A DNA stretch of 19,947 nucleotides from positions 1 through 19,947 of the forward strand of contig JAPPEF010000396.1 in NCBI GenBank assembly GCA_028875335.1, written 5' to 3'. Below the pieces are notes generated by a model. It searched no databases. It saw nothing but the letters and a program-made list of their open reading frames with translations, and was not told where the DNA came from. Both the position numbers and the translations under genes were made by a program. Shown here in pieces: positions 16,043 through 19,947 of the stretch (its first letter is position 1; each line of letters begins with the position of its first letter). The DNA comes from Gemmatimonadota bacterium. Its GTDB lineage: Bacteria > Latescibacterota > UBA2968 > UBA8231.

Positions 16043-17317
16043 TCAGGTACTCCCCCTAAAACCGGCAGCCATGCGGTACTTGCATTTTTGCAGCCGATGG
16101 GCCAACAAACGAATCCAAACAGGACTGAGTGCCCAGCACAGCAGGCCACCGACAGCTAAAGATGCTGGCCCCCAGTCGGTCGCTAGCATCACAATAACGG
16201 GTGGGGCTAGCAGGGGAATGATGGCTAGCAGGTGGTGCAGGGAGGTGCCCTGCTGGTTAAAAAATGAGGAAGGGGAGATATAGAGGCGTTTGCGGTTCAT
16301 GGTGGCGAAGAAAAGCATACAAGCAGTGCTGAAACCGATATTGTAGAGCAAAAAGACGCTGTACGTGACGAGCGATTCGGGGGTCAAGATCAGCAAGAAC
16401 GGCAGGCACACTAGCGCCAATACCGGGCAGGAAACTTGCAGCAGCAATAGCTTGGCCCATAGCAGGTGGCGTAAATTGACCGGCCGGGCCAGATGGCCGT
16501 CAAAATAAAGACTCTCCCAACCGAACATGAATTGGCCGTAATTGAGTGCGAAGCCACTAGTGAGAAAGAACCCCCAAAGATAGTAGAGGAATGTGGAGTC
16601 GGATGAACCACGGGTATAAAGCATGAGGTTTATCAACCCCAACGGCACAAACATCAGGGCAGACCACAGGATTTGTCGGGGGCGCTTGTTGCGGATCGCC
16701 AGTTTGATTTCTAGGGCCATCAGTTGGCCGACAGAACCCAAGCTGGCTAGCCGGTCGAGCAGACTTTGAGACCCAGTAGTGAAGCCTTTTTCGGACGGGG
16801 CTTCGTCGTGCAAATGGTCCTTTAACAAGCGACAGGTCAAGCCAAAGAGCAGGCAGGTCGCCGCCAGCAGGGCTAGTGCCAGCACAGGGCCGCCCTGTCC
16901 TAGCAAAGAATCGAATACTGCGCTCGACAGCGCGCCCGTATAGCCCCACTGCTGCCAATAATCCAACGCGATTAGACCGCTGGCCCCACCGCCCAAGATC
17001 CAGACTGGCAAGGCGCGTCTGATCAAGACTAGGCGGACGCAGATGACCAAGTAGTTGGATAGACCGAGAACCGCCACGATGCCCGCCAACCAAGACAGCG
17101 ATGTAAAAGGGGGGTAATCTAGCGCTAGATTGCTGATCCAGAACGGGATGAAGAAGGCCAGCGGCAATAGGTTGTGCAGGTGGAATAAGGCCGCGAAAGA
17201 GAAAAATCGCGCTAGCGCGGGCCGGGAAATGGGCAAGTGAAGATAAGGGCCAATTTTTACCTGCGGCGTGTTTTGGAAGAGCAAGCGGGTTAGGAACAAG
17301 AGTAAGAAACCGCTCAA
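16043..17317 (-). CDS. DUF5687-like ABC permease, main open part (frame interrupted upstream)
   Basis: The open frame gives 424 aa from a TTG at 17317, rich in hydrophobic segments (for example LLPLAFFIPFWI, GPVLALALLAATCLLFGL, LLLLQVSCPVLALVCLPFLLIL, written here in parts of one polytopic protein). Cytosolic basic loops such as KLAIRNKRPRQ lie between them. The pairing with the adjacent ATPase and the general pattern fit the DUF5687 family of Bacteroidota-type ABC permeases. The natural start is almost certainly the ATG at 17527, which would give 494 codons, the usual family length, but a TGA at 17497-17495 interrupts it. No ATG or GTG lies between that stop and 17317. The product is therefore either inactivated, started at a poor TTG without the first membrane helix, or the base is a sequencing error. 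It ends 2 nt before the ATPase gene. Confidence 0.75.
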   Translation of the reverse strand: MSGFLLLFLTRLLFQNTPQVKIGPYLHLPISRPALARFFSFAALFHLHNLLPLAFFIPFWISNLALDYPPFTSLSWLAGIVAVLGLSNYLVICVRLVLIRRALPVWILGGGASGLIALDYWQQWGYTGALSSAVFDSLLGQGGPVLALALLAATCLLFGLTCRLLKDHLHDEAPSEKGFTTGSQSLLDRLASLGSVGQLMALEIKLAIRNKRPRQILWSALMFVPLGLINLMLYTRGSSDSTFLYYLWGFFLTSGFALNYGQFMFGWESLYFDGHLARPVNLRHLLWAKLLLLQVSCPVLALVCLPFLLILTPESLVTYSVFLLYNIGFSTACMLFFATMNRKRLYISPSSFFNQQGTSLHHLLAIIPLLAPPVIVMLATDWGPASLAVGGLLCWALSPVWIRLLAHRLQKCKYRMAAGFRGST

Positions 17318-17527
17318 TAAGTGTTGATTGACTACGCGGACGACAGCGGCTGCGGGATCTTGGCTAGTTAGCAGATGACCGATGAAGGCACCTGAGAGGG
17401 CGAGGATGAATAGGAAATACAGCGCTAGCAGAACTAGAAAAATGGCGTAGGCGACGCTTATGCCGCTCCAAGAGGGGTTGCGGATGAACTCCTTTCACTG
17501 GTGGCGCAGCAGGTTGCGATAGAGCAT
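17318..17527 (-). pseudogene. N-terminal part of the DUF5687-like permease, containing an in-frame TGA
   Basis: From the ATG at 17527 the frame reads MLYRNLLRHQ, then TGA (17497-17495), then KEFIRNPSWSGISVAYAIFL and a long first transmembrane helix, and runs straight into the open frame at 17317. The conserved family start has the form LLxHQWK, so the TGA stands exactly where TGG (Trp) is expected, a single third-base change. Frame and protein character are intact on both sides. The ATG lies 10 nt after the DUF4340-type gene, as expected in this operon. Confidence 0.75.
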
Positions 17528-17537
17528 GGCTAGTGGC

Positions 17538-18545
17538 CTAGAACGGCTCGGCTTGGCGGTAGGGCGAGGGTTGGGAGAGCGTGTCGAGGAGGGCGGAGCG
17601 AGTGGGGAAGAGGAGAGCGGCTCTTTCGGGCGTTATGGAGAAGACGTGGCCAGTGGTGTAGAGGCGGAGGTAGCGGCCTCGGTCGTCGGCTGTGCCAATG
17701 GCGAGGGTGTCTATGGTACCCTCTTCGTCTTCGAGATAGAGATAGCGGGCCTGTGCAAAGGCATCGGTGCGGCCCGGATCGTGCAAAGCCGACCAAGTCA
17801 GGCGTTTGAGGAAGTCGGCGTAGGCTTCTACATTCGCGGAGAGGCAGGTCTCCGCATCGGTCGCAGACGAGGCGATCCACTCGTAGGTCGGCATCATAGG
17901 GCCCGGTGCCGTCATAGCTTTTAGCTGGCGGCTGAGGGATTGCACCGGGTAGGAGGGGTCGCCGGCGAAGGCGATTTGCCGGAGGCCCTTGCGCTGTAAG
18001 GCTTGGGGCAGGACGCGGCGGTCGAGCATCGGCGCGGGCGGTGCGGTGTCGAGGGCGTGGACGGGATGGGCGTGGAGGTGAAAGATGCTGTCGGCACCAA
18101 CGCGCTGGACATAGGATTCCCCAGCGCGAGCCCCAGGGGCACCACGTCCTTGGCGTACTCTTAGCAAAGGACGCCCCTGTTGGTCAAGCAGGTGGATGCG
18201 GACGCTACCCGGACTGAGGCCATAGCGGGCCAAGTCCCCAGGCTCGGTCGAGACGAAGGTCGCAGGGGTGGCGAGCAGACTCTGGAGCAAGTGCTCGACG
18301 CGGCGGTTGAGGACAAAGGCACGGTGGTAGGCTGGGAAATACCAAGTGTTCCCGCGCCGGACGTAGTGCCAACGGCGTCCGGCGGCGTGGACTTCAATCT
18401 GATCGACTGATGAGGACGGTTCGGGTGCCAAGAGGCGCAAAGCCCCTTCGGCGCGGCGCACCGTGCGCTGGTGCTCGCGTAGGAAGCTCTCCCCGAGGAC
18501 GAGTAGGACCAGTAAGGCCCCTAGTGCGCAGAGCAAGCGAATCAC
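17538..18545 (-). CDS. DUF4340-like membrane-anchored protein
   Basis: 335 aa from a GTG at 18545 that overlaps the upstream TGA stop as GTGA. An AGG-containing ribosome site (CGAGGCG) lies just before it. A longer frame extends to 18620 but overlaps the GldG-like gene. Residues about 2-19 (IRLLCALGALLVLLVLGE) form an N-terminal membrane anchor; the rest should be periplasmic. The body shows the DUF4340 style: repeated short beta segments such as WHYVRRGNTWYFPAYHRAF, a conserved ARYGLSPGSVRIHLLD, and a later TLAIGTADDRGRYLRL. DUF4340 proteins are commonly found beside GldG-like and ABC genes; their biochemical role is unknown. The last residues (QPSPYRQAEPF) end in TAG, 10 nt before the permease ATG. 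Confidence 0.75.
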   Translation of the reverse strand: MIRLLCALGALLVLLVLGESFLREHQRTVRRAEGALRLLAPEPSSSVDQIEVHAAGRRWHYVRRGNTWYFPAYHRAFVLNRRVEHLLQSLLATPATFVSTEPGDLARYGLSPGSVRIHLLDQQGRPLLRVRQGRGAPGARAGESYVQRVGADSIFHLHAHPVHALDTAPPAPMLDRRVLPQALQRKGLRQIAFAGDPSYPVQSLSRQLKAMTAPGPMMPTYEWIASSATDAETCLSANVEAYADFLKRLTWSALHDPGRTDAFAQARYLYLEDEEGTIDTLAIGTADDRGRYLRLYTTGHVFSITPERAALLFPTRSALLDTLSQPSPYRQAEPF

Positions 18546-19947
18546 GTTCGCCTCGTGCGGCGATAGAGGGCGTAGCCCAAAAACAGCAGAGGTCCCGCGC
18601 CTACTACGAACACTCGCCACAGACGTTTGGACTCGGCGCTTTGGAAGGGGAAGCCGCGCGAAGTCGGCCGCCGCGCCTGCAAGGTGGCTAGATCCTCGCC
18701 ATAAGCGTTGTACGCCACGGCATTGAGCAAGAATTGATCGTGCTGAAAGCCCGGGGTCAGCAAGTGCTCGTTTTTGAACATCTCCGAAGAGCCGATCAAG
18801 AGTAGGACTCCCGTTTGTCGCGGACGCTCGCCCACGCGCTGGAGCGTGGCGCGGCCATCCTCACTTTCAGTAAAGGCGACCTCGGGAAAAGGCCCGGTAA
18901 GCAGCGCGGCTAGGGGTTGGAGGCCGGGCAGGTACGTCTGCGGGGCGAATACCTCGGGCGGCAGCCAACCGCCCTGCCATGGGTACGCCCAGGCTTGGGG
19001 CGAGGTGGAGATCAGGGTTTGGGCCGTTATGCCCGCGCTATTTAGTTCTGACGAGTGCAGAGCAAAGCGGTTTCCCCAGATAAAGAGCTGATCGCCGAGA
19101 TGCCGGGTGATCGGCGAGGTGTGGTCGTAGTGCTGGCCGACGGCGCGGATCAAGAAAGGCAAGGCGACCTTTTGCGGATCGTACTCGCGCACGGCCGTGC
19201 GGTTGACTTGGGTTTCTAGGTCGAGGTGGGACTGGGTGCGGTCGAAGAGCACTTCGCGGAGTTGTTCAACGCCAAAGAGCTTCAGGTAGCGGTCGAGGTC
19301 TTGGAATTGGGGCTGGGGCCAGTACACCGTCTGAAACCCGGAGCCGCGGTACTGGCGCTGCTGGATGTTGAAGTGCTGCATGGCGACAATGGCCTTGCCC
19401 CCCTGCGCGAGATGCTGGCTCAGCAGCAGCAGGATCGGACCTGAGTCGCGGCGCGGCTGCATCCACAACAAGACATCTACGTCTGAAGGCATGCTCGGCG
19501 TACGCGGGTTGATGTAGCGGACGTCGTAGAGATAGTCGGCGAGCAGGGTTTTCAAGTCGCTGTACACGTCGGTGCCGCCCGGGGCGATGAGCCCTTTTTT
19601 CTGGTAGTCTTCGAGGGCTTCGGCTGGCGAGAGGCGCGGCAAGTCGGAGATGACGGCCACGCGCATTTTGCGCCCCTGTTGCAGGCTGTGGGAGGCTGCG
19701 GCCAAGAGGAATTCGAGATGGGTGTGTTGGTCGAGGCGCGGGACGGCGATGGTGTTCGCATTGTCAATTAGACGCAGGCCGCTCCACACGTATTGGGTGG
19801 CGAGGGTGTCGTGGAGGACCCGTTCGACTGGGAAGGGTATCAGTCCCTCGGCGGCGAGCGTTTGCTGTTGGTCGGGAGTCAGCGCGTCGGGGCGGAGCAC
19901 GCGCAGGGGAATGTTGCAGTCGGCGAGCAAGGTGCGGATGCGGTCTT
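18542..19947 (-). CDS. GldG-like ABC transport auxiliary protein (5' end outside window)
   Basis: The frame is open to the right edge, so the gene is 5'-truncated; the visible 468 codons begin DRIRTLLADCNIPLRV. It matches the ABC_transp_aux/GldG type: an N-terminal thioredoxin-like portion with ADCNIPLRVLRP, a central Rossmann-like domain with MRVAVISDLPRL, DVDVLLWMQP and GGKAIVAMQHFNI, a segment with LLLIGSSEMFKN, and a C-terminal helix VFVVGAGPLLFLGYALY followed by RRTRRT facing the cytosol. The missing 5' part should contain the first membrane helix. In Bacteroidota GldG partners GldF and GldA in an ABC complex needed for gliding; whether this protein serves motility is not shown here. A permease and another ATPase may lie upstream, beyond the window. 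The stop overlaps the next start by four bases, so it is in an operon with the DUF4340-like gene. Confidence 0.8.
   Translation of the reverse strand, partial: DRIRTLLADCNIPLRVLRPDALTPDQQQTLAAEGLIPFPVERVLHDTLATQYVWSGLRLIDNANTIAVPRLDQHTHLEFLLAAASHSLQQGRKMRVAVISDLPRLSPAEALEDYQKKGLIAPGGTDVYSDLKTLLADYLYDVRYINPRTPSMPSDVDVLLWMQPRRDSGPILLLLSQHLAQGGKAIVAMQHFNIQQRQYRGSGFQTVYWPQPQFQDLDRYLKLFGVEQLREVLFDRTQSHLDLETQVNRTAVREYDPQKVALPFLIRAVGQHYDHTSPITRHLGDQLFIWGNRFALHSSELNSAGITAQTLISTSPQAWAYPWQGGWLPPEVFAPQTYLPGLQPLAALLTGPFPEVAFTESEDGRATLQRVGERPRQTGVLLLIGSSEMFKNEHLLTPGFQHDQFLLNAVAYNAYGEDLATLQARRPTSRGFPFQSAESKRLWRVFVVGAGPLLFLGYALYRRTRRT

Noticed and set aside
17495..17497. UGA reassigned to tryptophan throughout the genome
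   Set aside because: TGA ends the permease 2 nt before the ATPase ATG and ends the GldG-like gene in a GTGA overlap, while TGG is used freely for Trp, so TGA behaves as a stop here.

Overview
The window looks like a chromosomal segment from an uncultivated Gram-negative bacterium of the FCB superphylum. Latescibacterota or a related candidate phylum is plausible, but this is inference and no marker gene is present. The main clues are four secreted proteins that end in a type-A-like (Por_Secre_tail/FlgD-like) C-terminal module containing PNPFNPATTI, and an ABC-transport operon of GldG-like, DUF4340, DUF5687-like permease and ATPase type, which is common in Bacteroidota-related lineages.

Left part (1-1166, minus strand): the first 24 codons of a small exported protein run off the left edge. 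Upstream of it lies a TIM-barrel amidohydrolase (amidohydrolase 2 family). An AT-rich divergent spacer follows.

Centre (1167-15204, plus strand): four large secreted, modular, probably cell-surface proteins stand in a row, each with its own ribosome binding site and three or all four with a hairpin terminator. The first (544 aa) has a putative-Ig (He_PIG) domain, an FN3-like domain, a dockerin-like pair and a cohesin-like domain. The other three (1855, 993 and 1145 aa) are paralogues. They share a conserved signal peptide, a colinear core of six Calx-beta-like repeats with He_PIG domains between them, and the same C-terminal module. The 1855-aa protein carries six additional canonical Calx-beta repeats at its N terminus. 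The C-terminal module is exactly 294 nt in all four genes. In the three paralogues it is almost identical in DNA while the upstream repeats have diverged, which suggests duplication followed by gene conversion.

Right part (15333-19947, minus strand, convergent with the array): a compact operon is read from the right edge leftwards. It encodes a GldG-like auxiliary protein (5'-truncated by the window), a DUF4340-type membrane-anchored protein (GTGA overlap), a DUF5687-like permease and its ABC ATPase (2-nt gap). The permease reading frame is interrupted by an in-frame TGA at codon 11, where the family normally has tryptophan. The convergent spacer holds two hairpins, one identical to the terminator of the previous paralogue.

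No tRNA, rRNA, CRISPR array, transposase or phage gene was seen. The candidate for an undescribed system is the tandem family of Calx-beta/He_PIG surface proteins with a homogenised sorting module and variable repeat content.
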